From Acinetobacter sp. A47 (GTDB lineage: Bacteria; Pseudomonadota; Gammaproteobacteria; Pseudomonadales; Moraxellaceae): a stretch of DNA of 64,000 nt. The DNA lies in assembly GCF_000805455.1 (NCBI RefSeq), contig NZ_JSUS01000071.1, forward strand, positions 186,001 through 250,000, read 5' to 3'. Of this stretch, positions 10,405 to 18,729 are shown in pieces (positions within the stretch are counted from its first letter, which is position 1; each line of letters begins with the position of its first letter). The position numbers were made by a program, and so were the translations under genes. Below the pieces are notes generated by a model, which ran no database searches, was not told where the DNA came from, and saw only the letters and a program-made list of their open reading frames with translations.

Positions 10405-11931
10405 ATGACAACGATCATCAAACAAGATGACTTGATTACATCAATCAAGGATGCCCTGCAGTTTATTTCTTACTATCACCCGCAAGACTTCATCCAAGCG
10501 ATGAGCCGTGCCTATGATCGTGAAGAAAACAAAGCTGCAAAAGATGCTATTGCACAGATCCTCATCAACTCGCGTATGTGCGCTGAAGGTCACCGACCAA
10601 TCTGTCAGGACACAGGGATTGTTAACGTTTTCCTTGAAGTGGGTCTGGACGTTAAATTTGATCTGACCATGAGTCTGGATGATGCCGTCAACGAAGGCGT
10701 ACGTCAGGGTTACCTGGAGAACTCAAACGTGCTGCGTGCTTCGGTTTTGGCAGATCCGGCGTTTGGTCGTAAGAATACCAAAGACAATACCCCTGCCGTC
10801 ATTCACTACAAACTCGTACCCGGCAATAAAGTTGATATTACCGTGGCTGCAAAAGGTGGCGGTTCAGAAAATAAATCTAAACTTGCGATGTTGAATCCGT
10901 CTGATTCAATCGTGGACTGGGTACTTAAAACTGTTCCAACCATGGGTGCAGGCTGGTGCCCACCAGGTATGCTCGGTATTGGTATCGGTGGTACTGCCGA
11001 AAAAGCCATGATGCTTGCCAAAGAAGCACTCATGGAAGAAATCAACATGGACGAATTACTTCGCCGTGGTCCACAAAACAAGATGGAAGAACTGCGTATC
11101 GAGATCTTCGAGAAAGTCAATGCATTAGGTATTGGTGCACAGGGTCTTGGCGGTTTAACCACGGTGCTTGATATTAAAATCAAGGATTACCCATGCCACG
11201 CAGCAGGTAAGCCAGTCGGTATAATTCCGAACTGTGCCGCAACCCGTCATGCACACTTCCAGCTAGATGGTACTGGTGTTGCACATATTCAGGCACCAAA
11301 ACTTGAAGACTACCCTGCTGTAACCTGGGATTCTTCACAGTCAAAACGCGTCAACCTGGACACCATTACCCAGGAAGAAATGGATTCATGGAAACCGGGT
11401 GATACCTTGTTATTAAACGGTACCATTTATACCGGTCGTGATGCAGCGCATAAGCGCATGGTCGACATGCTCAACAATGGTGAAGAGCTTCCGGTTGATC
11501 TGAAAGGTAAATTCATTTACTACGTGGGTCCAGTTGACCCGGTGGGCGATGAAGTGGTTGGTCCTGCTGGCCCGACCACCGCAACCCGTATGGATAAATT
11601 TACCCGTCAGGTATTAGAAGCAACTGGCCTGTTCGGCATGATTGGTAAGGCGGATCGTGGTCCTGCTGCCGTTGAAGCAATCCGCGACAACAAGGCAACT
11701 TACTTAATGGCCGTTGGTGGCGCAGCTTATCTTGTTTCTAAAGCAGTACGTGAAGCTGAAGTGGTTGCCTTTGCTGATTTGGGTATGGAAGCCATCTACA
11801 AGTTTGTAGTTGAAGATATGCCGGTTTCTGTTGCCGTGGATGTGAATGGTACGTCAATCCATGCCACTGCACCAAAAATCTGGCAAGCCAAGATCGGTAA
11901 AATTCCAGTGGTCGACGCCGCTGCGTCATAA
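10405..11931 (+). CDS. fumA: Class I fumarate hydratase
   Basis: This 508-residue protein is a class I, iron-sulfur-dependent fumarase of the TCA cycle, converting fumarate and malate. Cysteine landmarks fit the single-chain family: RPICQDTGI near residues 64-72, GAGWCPPGMLGIGIGG near 182-197 and IPNCAATRH near 274-282. The C-terminal beta domain contains GPTTATRMD and a GKADRG motif. The ATG has an AGAGAAATTTG leader. A TATAAT element lies at 10359-10364. It is monocistronic and closed by a strong terminator. Class I fumarases are oxygen-sensitive, and many bacteria also keep a stable FumC, which is not in this window. Confidence 0.95.
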   Translation: MTTIIKQDDLITSIKDALQFISYYHPQDFIQAMSRAYDREENKAAKDAIAQILINSRMCAEGHRPICQDTGIVNVFLEVGLDVKFDLTMSLDDAVNEGVRQGYLENSNVLRASVLADPAFGRKNTKDNTPAVIHYKLVPGNKVDITVAAKGGGSENKSKLAMLNPSDSIVDWVLKTVPTMGAGWCPPGMLGIGIGGTAEKAMMLAKEALMEEINMDELLRRGPQNKMEELRIEIFEKVNALGIGAQGLGGLTTVLDIKIKDYPCHAAGKPVGIIPNCAATRHAHFQLDGTGVAHIQAPKLEDYPAVTWDSSQSKRVNLDTITQEEMDSWKPGDTLLLNGTIYTGRDAAHKRMVDMLNNGEELPVDLKGKFIYYVGPVDPVGDEVVGPAGPTTATRMDKFTRQVLEATGLFGMIGKADRGPAAVEAIRDNKATYLMAVGGAAYLVSKAVREAEVVAFADLGMEAIYKFVVEDMPVSVAVDVNGTSIHATAPKIWQAKIGKIPVVDAAAS

Positions 11932-11937
11932 GCACTC

Positions 11938-11970
11938 AAAAGGAGCATCAACACGATGCTCCTTTTTTAT
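11938..11970 (+). terminator. Terminator of fumA
   Basis: Stem AAAAGGAGCATC / GATGCTCCTTTT with loop AACAC, running directly into a T tract, seven bases after the fumA stop. Confidence 0.93.
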
Positions 11971-12012
11971 TTTTAATGCAGATAGAATTAAATAAAAATT
12001 GAATGAGCAACC

Positions 12013-12570
12013 ATGAGCTATTTTTCTCTGTTGATGTCCTTTTTTGCCCTTGTCTTTTTTAGTGCAACCCAGGCTTGGGCCAGCCCTGCCCAACCAGAAA
12101 CCATTCAGAAATATCTTGAAGTAACCCAGTCTGAAAAAGCCTACCCGCAATTGTACGAGAACCGGAAGGCCTATTATCTTGATCTGGCAATTCAGCGGGT
12201 GCTTTACCATATACACGCCCCTAAACCAGACGCTGCTTTACTCACCCCTCAGCAATATCAAGCCGCAGAAAAAATTGCAGCGTTATACCTCAAAAACGAC
12301 CCTATATTTAGCTCAGCAGAACAGTTTCATCAATTCACAACCAAACAGCTGCAACACTATTACTCCGATGAAAGCCTGTTATATTTTATTGAGCAATATC
12401 AAACTGAAGCCGGTCAGCGCCTTGTAGAAAAAAATAGGTTAACCGAAATCTATTTAGCCAGTCTTCTCCCTCAGCTCTTAATAAACTATCTCGATGAACG
12501 TGAGTTTATGCACAAGATTTTTAAAGATATTTTGACATACAAGAACCCACCCTCAGTCGCTGGAGAGTAA
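12013..12570 (+). CDS. Exported DUF2059-like protein A
   Basis: A 185-residue exported protein with a Sec signal peptide (hydrophobic core FFALVFF, cleavage probably after AWA-S around residue 23). The mature part is helical. It contains a motif around residues 122-142, a YYSDESLLYFIEQYQTEAGQ stretch, that matches the DUF2059 pattern E-x-L-x-x-F-Y-x-S-P-x-G-Q in spacing, though weakly. The stop codon overlaps the next gene by one base (TAATG). It is the first of three consecutive small exported proteins with the same layout. Function unknown; a periplasmic location is inferred. Confidence 0.72.
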   Translation: MSYFSLLMSFFALVFFSATQAWASPAQPETIQKYLEVTQSEKAYPQLYENRKAYYLDLAIQRVLYHIHAPKPDAALLTPQQYQAAEKIAALYLKNDPIFSSAEQFHQFTTKQLQHYYSDESLLYFIEQYQTEAGQRLVEKNRLTEIYLASLLPQLLINYLDEREFMHKIFKDILTYKNPPSVAGE

Positions 12571-13091
12571 TGATGTCATTCAAGCCAATGCCTAAGTTCC
12601 GGTCTTTTTATCTGTTATTATTCATTATGGCTCCTTCAGTTTTTGCCATGCCGGCGACACAGGAAACGGCAACTGCCGTTTTAAAAGCAAGTATGCTCGA
12701 TCAAACAGTCCAGCATTATCAAACCGGGCGTGTGGCACAACGCTACAGTCAAAGTATACTCCAAGGCATTCCGGCAACAGATTTAGTCGAAGACAAAACC
12801 TATTATGAACAAAAAATACAGCAATTATTTCTAGAACAGATGCAATCTGCTGATTTTAAAAATTATTATGTCCAGAAAATGCGACAACCCTATTTAAGAT
12901 TTTATCAGGAGGAAGAACTGATTCACCTGTTGCATATCTATCAACATCCGCTTGCGCAAGCTTACTTTCAACAGAATCTGCAAGCTATCCACGATCAACA
13001 AGATCAAAGTTATCGTCATGAACAAAGCGCAAAAGACCAGGCACTAGAACAACAGATTATTACATTATTAAGGTCTTTAAGCCCGCAATAA
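12570..13091 (+). CDS. Exported DUF2059-like protein B
   Basis: A 173-residue protein with a signal peptide (core FYLLLFIMA, cleavage near VFA-M at about residue 26). The mature chain is rich in Gln, Tyr and Leu. It shows the same degenerate motif as its neighbours, YQEEELIHLLHIYQHPLAQ around residues 111-129. Its start overlaps the stop of gene A by one base, so the two are translationally coupled. A terminator follows. Function unknown. Confidence 0.72.
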   Translation: MMSFKPMPKFRSFYLLLFIMAPSVFAMPATQETATAVLKASMLDQTVQHYQTGRVAQRYSQSILQGIPATDLVEDKTYYEQKIQQLFLEQMQSADFKNYYVQKMRQPYLRFYQEEELIHLLHIYQHPLAQAYFQQNLQAIHDQQDQSYRHEQSAKDQALEQQIITLLRSLSPQ

Positions 13092-13131
13092 AACAGCCCG
13101 ATGATGTACTCATCAGACCATTTACAAAATC

Positions 13132-13163
13132 ATAGCCGAATCAATGTATACGGCTATTTTTTT
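13132..13163 (+). terminator. Terminator after DUF2059-like protein B
   Basis: Stem ATAGCCG / CGGCTAT with a 12-base loop, followed by at least six Ts. It separates the A-B pair from gene C. Confidence 0.75.
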
Positions 13164-13214
13164 CGCCCATGCTTCTGCTAGATTATAAAGATGAGAAGAA
13201 TAAAGGGAATGCAC

Positions 13215-13757
13215 ATGAATAAATACCTGATCAGTATGCTGATTGGCCTGAGCCTGCTCGGCAATATACAGCATACTTTTGCATCCCCGGCCCAAAGCAA
13301 ATCGGTCAAAGAACTGATCAAGCTCAGTGACCTTGAGCAGGTGCTAAATAGCTCACTGGATGAAATGCAACCCTCACTCGACCTTGAGGCTGAAAATATT
13401 TTATTGCGTGTGTTGGGCAAAGATGAACTCACCACCACACAGGAGCATCTGGCAGTACTGGAACTCAGCCAGTTATTAAAGGATACCAGCGCCAAGATGT
13501 TTGCCCGGCCTGAAACCATTCAGGCCATCGAAAGAATCTACGCCGATGCACTGAGCGAGGAAGAAGTCCAGGCCTATTTAAAATTTTTAAAAACACCCGA
13601 AGGCCAGTCGATTAACCAGAAAACCTTGCAAATCACCACGCATGTTTTTCAATACATGAATAATATCAGCCAAAAAACCCTAAGTGATCCGGAACAAAGC
13701 TCCCAGCTTAAAGCGCAGTTCCTGACAATTATCAAGCCATTGATTCAGGAGGAATAA
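13215..13757 (+). CDS. DUF2059-family exported protein C
   Basis: A 180-residue protein with a signal peptide (MNKYLISMLIGLSLLG, cleavage after FAS near residue 25). The clearest DUF2059 signature of the three genes here lies around residues 112-136: LSEEEVQAYLKFLKTPEGQS followed by INQK. The family is periplasmic and mostly uncharacterised. The ATG at 13215 was chosen because AAGGGA lies 7 bases upstream; the ATGs at 13191 and 13209 lie before or within that site. It has its own leader, downstream of a terminator. Confidence 0.75.
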   Translation: MNKYLISMLIGLSLLGNIQHTFASPAQSKSVKELIKLSDLEQVLNSSLDEMQPSLDLEAENILLRVLGKDELTTTQEHLAVLELSQLLKDTSAKMFARPETIQAIERIYADALSEEEVQAYLKFLKTPEGQSINQKTLQITTHVFQYMNNISQKTLSDPEQSSQLKAQFLTIIKPLIQEE

Positions 13758-13779
13758 ACAGCTGGTATCATTGTCATGA

Positions 13780-14496
13780 CTACCAGGTCAACGGGTTCCA
13801 CAGCTTAAACGGTTTGATCAGATGCACTTCCGATTTCTCATCGTATCTGGCCGGTTTTAACTCTTGCGGTTTAGAACGTACCTTGCCTGAAGCATCCTGT
13901 GCCACAAAGTTATAGCTGGATGATTTTAACCGGGTAAAGGCGATTTCCTGATGTGCCACCTTATCTGGCATGAGCATAAATGGTCCAGTATGTTCACTGC
14001 GGGAAATCTTGTTTTCTTCATCATACTTGATGAAATAAGTCTGGGCAGCATCGACAGTGAAATCCAGATATTTCGGTTTCTGGAAATGCAGCCCAATCAA
14101 CGGACGGCTTACACTGAGCCGGTAAGTACCTGCTGGTAGCTCCAGCCAGTAATAATGATTATGCAATAAACTCGGAATACGCTGGCCATTAATAAACAGA
14201 TTGGCGGCGGCAATTTCCTGACGGTTCCAGCGCGTATCCGGACGGTATAAATAGACCACTGCCGCTTGTTCGTTTTGCGGTTTGACCGGCGCGTAATACT
14301 GGCCTAATTTCTGATTGACCCAGCCGCCCACACTAAAGCCGCCGACATGATACTGATCCAATAAACCCGGTTCTTTTGCTGTATCGACAGGGGGTAATGT
14401 TGCAGTCAGTGCGGTCGGGTTTTCCTTAATGGCTTTATGGCTTTGACAGCCTGCCAGTACCCCTGCACAACATAATGACAATATTAAATAACGCAT
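13780..14496 (-). CDS. DUF2846-like lipoprotein
   Basis: A 238-residue lipoprotein. The N-terminus has a hydrophobic segment and the lipobox LAGC (Cys16). Around residues 80-190 it has a beta-rich DUF2846-like region: VVYLYRPDTRW, then FINGQRIPSLL, then ELPAGTYRLSVSRP. I took the ATG at 14496 because a GAGGGA lies just upstream; the TTG 12 bases earlier would cover that site. It stands alone, convergent with DUF2059-family gene C. An outer-membrane or periplasmic location is likely; the role is unknown. Confidence 0.75.
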   Translation of the reverse strand: MRYLILSLCCAGVLAGCQSHKAIKENPTALTATLPPVDTAKEPGLLDQYHVGGFSVGGWVNQKLGQYYAPVKPQNEQAAVVYLYRPDTRWNRQEIAAANLFINGQRIPSLLHNHYYWLELPAGTYRLSVSRPLIGLHFQKPKYLDFTVDAAQTYFIKYDEENKISRSEHTGPFMLMPDKVAHQEIAFTRLKSSSYNFVAQDASGKVRSKPQELKPARYDEKSEVHLIKPFKLWNPLTW

Positions 14497-14597
14497 GACA
14501 TCCCTCAAGGCGTTTTCTTGAATTTATTTTTAACAACGCAAAACTATGCGGATTTTTTTCAATTTCAAGATTAACACCTCGCTGCCCAATTGCAAAT

Positions 14598-14635
14598 AAA
14601 AAAAGCATGAAAAGCCTGGCCTTTCATGCTTTTTT
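14598..14635. terminator. Bidirectional-looking terminator downstream of clpX
   Basis: A-rich and T-rich flanks border the stem AGCATGAAA / TTTCATGCT with a GCC-TG-GC top. It sits 15 bases beyond the clpX stop on the minus strand. Confidence 0.88.
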
Positions 14636-14649
14636 CAGATGGATGAGAA

Positions 14650-15960
14650 TCAAGCCGATTTAGTATCGACCACCTTCAAATCCTTCTTTTCACTGAGTTC
14701 GGGTACAGCATCCTGCGGCAAACGCTCAGGCTTGAATGTCGGCTTCGCTGTGCCATTAATCACCGCTTCGTCAATAATCACAGTACCGACATCGCTACGG
14801 CTTGGTAAGTCGTACATGGTTTCAAGCAGGACATTTTCCAGAATTGAACGCAAGCCACGGGCGCCAGTATTACGATCCAGCGCCTTTTTGGCCACAGCAC
14901 GTAAAGCTGACTCATCAAAGACCAGATCGACATCTTCCATGGTGAACAGATATTGATACTGGCGTGTCAGCGCATTTTTAGGTTCTGTCAGAATCTGCAT
15001 CAAGGCTTCTTCATCCAGCTCCTCTAAAGTGGCAATCACAGGCAAACGACCAATAAACTCAGGAATCAGACCGAATTTAACCAGATCCGTTGCTTCTACC
15101 TGACGGAACAACTCAGAGACTTTTTTACTGTCATCCTTGTTCTTCACATCTGCGGTAAAACCTATACCACCTTTCTCTTGACGTTGCTGTACGATTTTTT
15201 CCAGACCGGAGAATGCACCACCACAAATAAACAGGATATTGGCGGTATCAATCTGGATAAATTCCTGCTGTGGATGCTTACGCCCGCCTTGTGGCGGAAT
15301 GGAAGCCACCGTGCCTTCAATCATTTTTAATAAGGCTTGCTGAACGCCTTCACCTGAGACATCACGGGTAATTGAAGGATTTTCAGATTTACGGGTAATC
15401 TTATCAATCTCATCAATATAGATAATGCCTTTCTGCGCTTTTTCGACATCATAATCGGCTTTTTGCAACAGCTTCTGTACAATGTTTTCCACATCTTCAC
15501 CCACATAACCGGCTTCGGTTAAAGTGGTTGCATCTGCCATCGCAAAAGGCACATCGAGTAAGCGTGCCAGTGTTTGTGCCAGTAAGGTTTTGCCTGAGCC
15601 TGTCGGACCGATCAGCAAAATATTACTTTTTGCAATTTCAATGTCCTGATGGCCATGAGTCGACTGCCCCACCTTCAAACGCTTATAGTGGTTATAAACC
15701 GCAACCGACAGGGTTTTCTTGGCAATATCTTGTCCAATCACATATTGATCCAAGGCAGCACGTATTTCATGTGGTTTTGGCAATGGCTTGGTTGCCCAGT
15801 CCCCTGCTTCAACTTGCTGGCTGGTTTGTACCAGATCCAGACAGACATCCACACACTCATTACAAATATATGCGTCCTCACCAGCAATCAATTTTCCAAC
15901 TTCAGATTGCGTCTTACCACAAAATGAACAATGTTTTTGTCCTTGAGGATGTTCGGACAT
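14650..15960 (-). CDS. clpX: ATP-dependent Clp protease ATP-binding subunit ClpX
   Basis: ClpX is the AAA+ unfoldase that feeds substrates to ClpP. The 436-residue chain starts with a four-cysteine zinc finger (Cys11, Cys14, Cys33, Cys36). The Walker A motif GPTGSGKT lies at residues 118-125 and Walker B IDEID at 182-186. The ClpP-docking loop is expected in the segment that contains IGFTAD near residue 264. The C-terminal sensor-2 region has NTGARGLRS. It starts 41 bases after clpP, so the pair is an operon, and it ends in a strong terminator. Confidence 0.97.
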   Translation of the reverse strand: MSEHPQGQKHCSFCGKTQSEVGKLIAGEDAYICNECVDVCLDLVQTSQQVEAGDWATKPLPKPHEIRAALDQYVIGQDIAKKTLSVAVYNHYKRLKVGQSTHGHQDIEIAKSNILLIGPTGSGKTLLAQTLARLLDVPFAMADATTLTEAGYVGEDVENIVQKLLQKADYDVEKAQKGIIYIDEIDKITRKSENPSITRDVSGEGVQQALLKMIEGTVASIPPQGGRKHPQQEFIQIDTANILFICGGAFSGLEKIVQQRQEKGGIGFTADVKNKDDSKKVSELFRQVEATDLVKFGLIPEFIGRLPVIATLEELDEEALMQILTEPKNALTRQYQYLFTMEDVDLVFDESALRAVAKKALDRNTGARGLRSILENVLLETMYDLPSRSDVGTVIIDEAVINGTAKPTFKPERLPQDAVPELSEKKDLKVVDTKSA

Positions 15961-16001
15961 ATTTACTCCACAACTTAAATCTTAAACTTAGATCCTAAAA
16001 A

Positions 16002-16607
16002 TCAAGGACGTTTGCTTAGTACCTGGTCGACTAGACCATATTCTTTTGCAGCCTGTGCAGTCATGAAATTGTCACGATCCGTGTCACGTGCAACAGTTTC
16101 ATAATCCTGGCCACTATGCTCAGCCATCAAGCGGTTTAAACGCTCTTTAATAAACAGGATTTCACGGGCATGAATTTCAATATCAGAAGCCTGACCACGG
16201 AAACCGCCCAGAGGCTGGTGAATCATGACTCGGGCATTTTCAAGGCAGTAGCGTTTGCCTTTGGCACCGGCATTTAACAAGAAAGCTCCCATGGATGCAG
16301 CTTGCCCCATGCAGTAAGTCACGACATCCGGTTTAATAAACTGCATGGTGTCATAAATTGCCATGCCGGCAGTAACCGAACCACCCGGTGAGTTGATATA
16401 AAGATGGATATCTTTTTCCGGATTTTCTGCTTCAAGAAATAACATCTGCGCAACAATCAGGTTGGCCATGTTATCTTCAACTTCGCCCGTTAGAAAAATA
16501 ACACGCTCACGTAATAAACGTGAAAAAATGTCAAATGAACGCTCGCCGCGAGACGATTGTTCAACAACGACAGGAACTAAAGCATTTTCAATTGTTGGAA
16601 CATACAT
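16002..16607 (-). CDS. clpP: ATP-dependent Clp protease proteolytic subunit ClpP
   Basis: ClpP forms the 14-subunit serine protease chamber. The catalytic triad is complete: Ser105 in GQAASMGAF, His130 in MIHQPLGG and Asp179 in TDRDNFM. The length, 201 residues, is standard. The ATG at 16607 has an AGGAATAAG leader. It lies between tig and clpX in the conserved order tig-clpP-clpX, although a terminator and 349 bases separate it from tig, so it has its own promoter. Confidence 0.97.
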   Translation of the reverse strand: MYVPTIENALVPVVVEQSSRGERSFDIFSRLLRERVIFLTGEVEDNMANLIVAQMLFLEAENPEKDIHLYINSPGGSVTAGMAIYDTMQFIKPDVVTYCMGQAASMGAFLLNAGAKGKRYCLENARVMIHQPLGGFRGQASDIEIHAREILFIKERLNRLMAEHSGQDYETVARDTDRDNFMTAQAAKEYGLVDQVLSKRP

Positions 16608-16956
16608 ACGTTTACTTATTCCTAAAATTATTGTGACTCGATCTATGCCAACAATATGAGGGATAATCGATGAAATTGCAAAAGGTTCAATCTGAAATAT
16701 TCGATTATTTAGACTAAAATCTGGTAATTTTTCTGCAAATTAACACTTTCATAACACAGGGTCTGGAAGCACTATTCAACGCGTTCCAGTCTGCTGGCTT
16801 TTAAAATACCAGCAGCCCATATCCCGCTCATTTCACTGGCAAAATACCCAGTCTGGATACAGCAGTTCAGTCCGAACCGAACCACCTGAATGACGGATTG
16901 TCAGCCTAAAGAAAAAGGCGCATTAAGCGCCTTTTCTTCAATCAACTTTTGAAAGA
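16608..16956 (-). promoter_or_regulatory. tig-clpP spacer with the clpP promoter region
   Basis: A 349-base spacer. The tig-proximal end holds the tig terminator. The clpP-proximal end is AT-rich and should contain the clpP promoter; a candidate -35 TTGTTG and -10 TAATTT at 18-base spacing can be drawn but is not compelling. No reading frame of note is present. Confidence 0.4.
16912..16938 (-). terminator. Terminator of tig
   Basis: Stem AAAAGGCGC / GCGCCTTTT with loop TTAAT as read on the minus strand, 19 bases beyond the tig stop. Confidence 0.88.
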
Positions 16957-18288
16957 TTAGCCACGACGAGCCTGTTGTTCTTTCAATAAGTCTTCGTAGC
17001 TGATCGCCACATCTTTGACTTTAGCAGCAGCCAAGATGTGATCAACCACTTGATCTTCTAACACAACAGCTTCGATCTGAGCGCGTTGCTGTTTGTCATT
17101 TTTGAAGTATTCAACCACTTCTGTTGGATCTTCATAAGAAGAAGCCATGTCATCGATGTAAGCATCAACACGAGCCTGGTCAACTTCAAGTTTGGCATCA
17201 GCCAATACCTTGCTTACCAGCACGCCAAGCTTCACTGATTTTTCAGCTTGTTCTTTGAACAATTCATCTGGAAGCATGCTGCTGTCAAATGCGCCTGCAC
17301 CTTGAGCACCAAACTGCTGCGTGAATTGCTGGATCATTTGTTGACGTTGACGGTCAATTTCCTGAGCAACCATAGACGCTGGAACTTCGATTTCGTTAGC
17401 CGCAACAAGCGCATCAAATGCAGCTTGTTTCACCTGGTTACGCAAACCGTTGCGAACTTCACGTTCCATATTCTTACGAACGTCAGCTTTTAACTTGTCC
17501 AGACCTTCTTCTTCAGTTAAACCAAAGATTTTCAAGAATTCAGCATCGATTTCTGGAAGTTTTGGTTTTTCAACCTGCTTCACAGTGATTTTGAACTGAG
17601 CCGCTTTACCCGCCAGATTTTCAGCTTGGTAATCTTCAGGGAAAGTTACATCGATAACTTTCTCTTCGCCAGCTTTCATACCAACGATACCGTCTTCAAA
17701 ACCTGGGATCATACGACCTGAACCAAGGACAAGTTTAAAGTCTTCAGCAGCACCGCCTTCAAACTTCTCACCATCCACAGTACCTTCAAAGTCGAAAGTC
17801 ACTTGCATGTCTTTCTTCGCCATACCTTTGGTTACAGCCCAGGTCTGACGTTGCTTTTGCAAGTTTTCAATCATCACGTCAACGTCTTTGTCGTTGATTT
17901 CTGATGATTTACGTTCAACTTCCAGGTCAGCAAAAGATTTAACTTCTACTTCTGGATAAACTTCAACAGTTGCTTCATATACTAAAGCATCATCTTTGTT
18001 TTCAACTTTCTCAATGTTCGGCATACCGACCGCATTGATTTTTTCTTGTTGAATTGCTTCAAATACTGTGTCACGAATGACATCATTCACAACTTCTTGG
18101 TAAATGCTTGCACCATATTCACGGCGAACAACATTTAAAGGCACTTTACCTGGACGGAAGCCGTTGATCTTCACAGTTTTGGCAGTGCGTTTTAAGCGAG
18201 CTTCAAACTGCTCGTTAACACGGCTCGTCGGTACAGAAACATTTAAACGACGGGCAACGCCCGAAACCGCTTCAGTCGTTACTTGCAT
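16957..18288 (-). CDS. tig: Trigger factor
   Basis: Trigger factor is the ribosome-bound chaperone and prolyl isomerase that meets nascent chains. The ribosome-docking signature GFRPGKVP is at residues 43-50. The FKBP-type isomerase domain lies around residues 155-240 ([17 protein letters not shown], then [16 protein letters not shown]). A long helical C-terminal chaperone domain follows. The start was set at the ATG at 18288, which has GAGGAAGCC directly upstream; the TTG at 18318 adds ten residues without a binding site. 444 residues is normal. Confidence 0.96.
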   Translation of the reverse strand: MQVTTEAVSGVARRLNVSVPTSRVNEQFEARLKRTAKTVKINGFRPGKVPLNVVRREYGASIYQEVVNDVIRDTVFEAIQQEKINAVGMPNIEKVENKDDALVYEATVEVYPEVEVKSFADLEVERKSSEINDKDVDVMIENLQKQRQTWAVTKGMAKKDMQVTFDFEGTVDGEKFEGGAAEDFKLVLGSGRMIPGFEDGIVGMKAGEEKVIDVTFPEDYQAENLAGKAAQFKITVKQVEKPKLPEIDAEFLKIFGLTEEEGLDKLKADVRKNMEREVRNGLRNQVKQAAFDALVAANEIEVPASMVAQEIDRQRQQMIQQFTQQFGAQGAGAFDSSMLPDELFKEQAEKSVKLGVLVSKVLADAKLEVDQARVDAYIDDMASSYEDPTEVVEYFKNDKQQRAQIEAVVLEDQVVDHILAAAKVKDVAISYEDLLKEQQARRG

Positions 18289-18333
18289 GGCTTCCTCGAT
18301 ATTAGTTAGTAATAACAATTTTTAAAGTGCCAC

Positions 18334-18361
18334 ATTATATGACAACTTTCTGGATATACAA
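18334..18361 (-). promoter_or_regulatory. Candidate sigma-70 promoter of tig
   Basis: Read on the minus strand, a -35 TTGTAT and a consensus -10 TATAAT are separated by 16 bases and end about 45 bases before the tig start. Confidence 0.6.
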
Positions 18362-18729
18362 AATCGGAAGCTAAAAATTGTCCTTTTCTCTTTGCTTTAA
18401 GCGTATAAAACTGCTTAAATTCTGATTCATTAAAATTAACAAATTGATATTCAATCACTTTGCTACAATATTTTTAGCAAGACCGTTTTAATCCAGATTA
18501 AAATAGCCAAAATAGAAAAATCTAAATTAAAAATAATCTATACAATAACAATCGTTTTTTTAGATTAAAGAAAAAAATCAACAAATTAACTACATTTCAC
18601 AACAGATATTCATTCATATTTCCATAATTTAAAGCTGGAAGAATTGGAAAAATCAATTCAAAACAAATGAATATAGAAATAAGAATGATTATTCTTTGCA
18701 TGAATTTTTATACTGTTTAGGCGTGACTC
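18362..18729 (+). promoter_or_regulatory. AT-rich upstream region of the siderophore receptor
   Basis: About 370 bases of very AT-rich spacer between the divergent tig and receptor genes. No open frame of interest. The receptor-proximal end carries the Fur-box-like palindrome listed separately. Further upstream, near 18541-18560, an ATAACAATCGTT segment could be a second weak operator. Confidence 0.4.
18681..18696 (+). promoter_or_regulatory. Fur-box-like operator
   Basis: A perfect palindrome AAGAAT-GATT-ATTCTT, embedded in AATAAGAATGATTATTCTTT, closely resembles the Fur consensus hexamer array. It lies 34 bases upstream of the receptor's start codon, next to a TATACT -10-like element. Iron repression by Fur is inferred from this match and from the gene's function. 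Confidence 0.75.
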
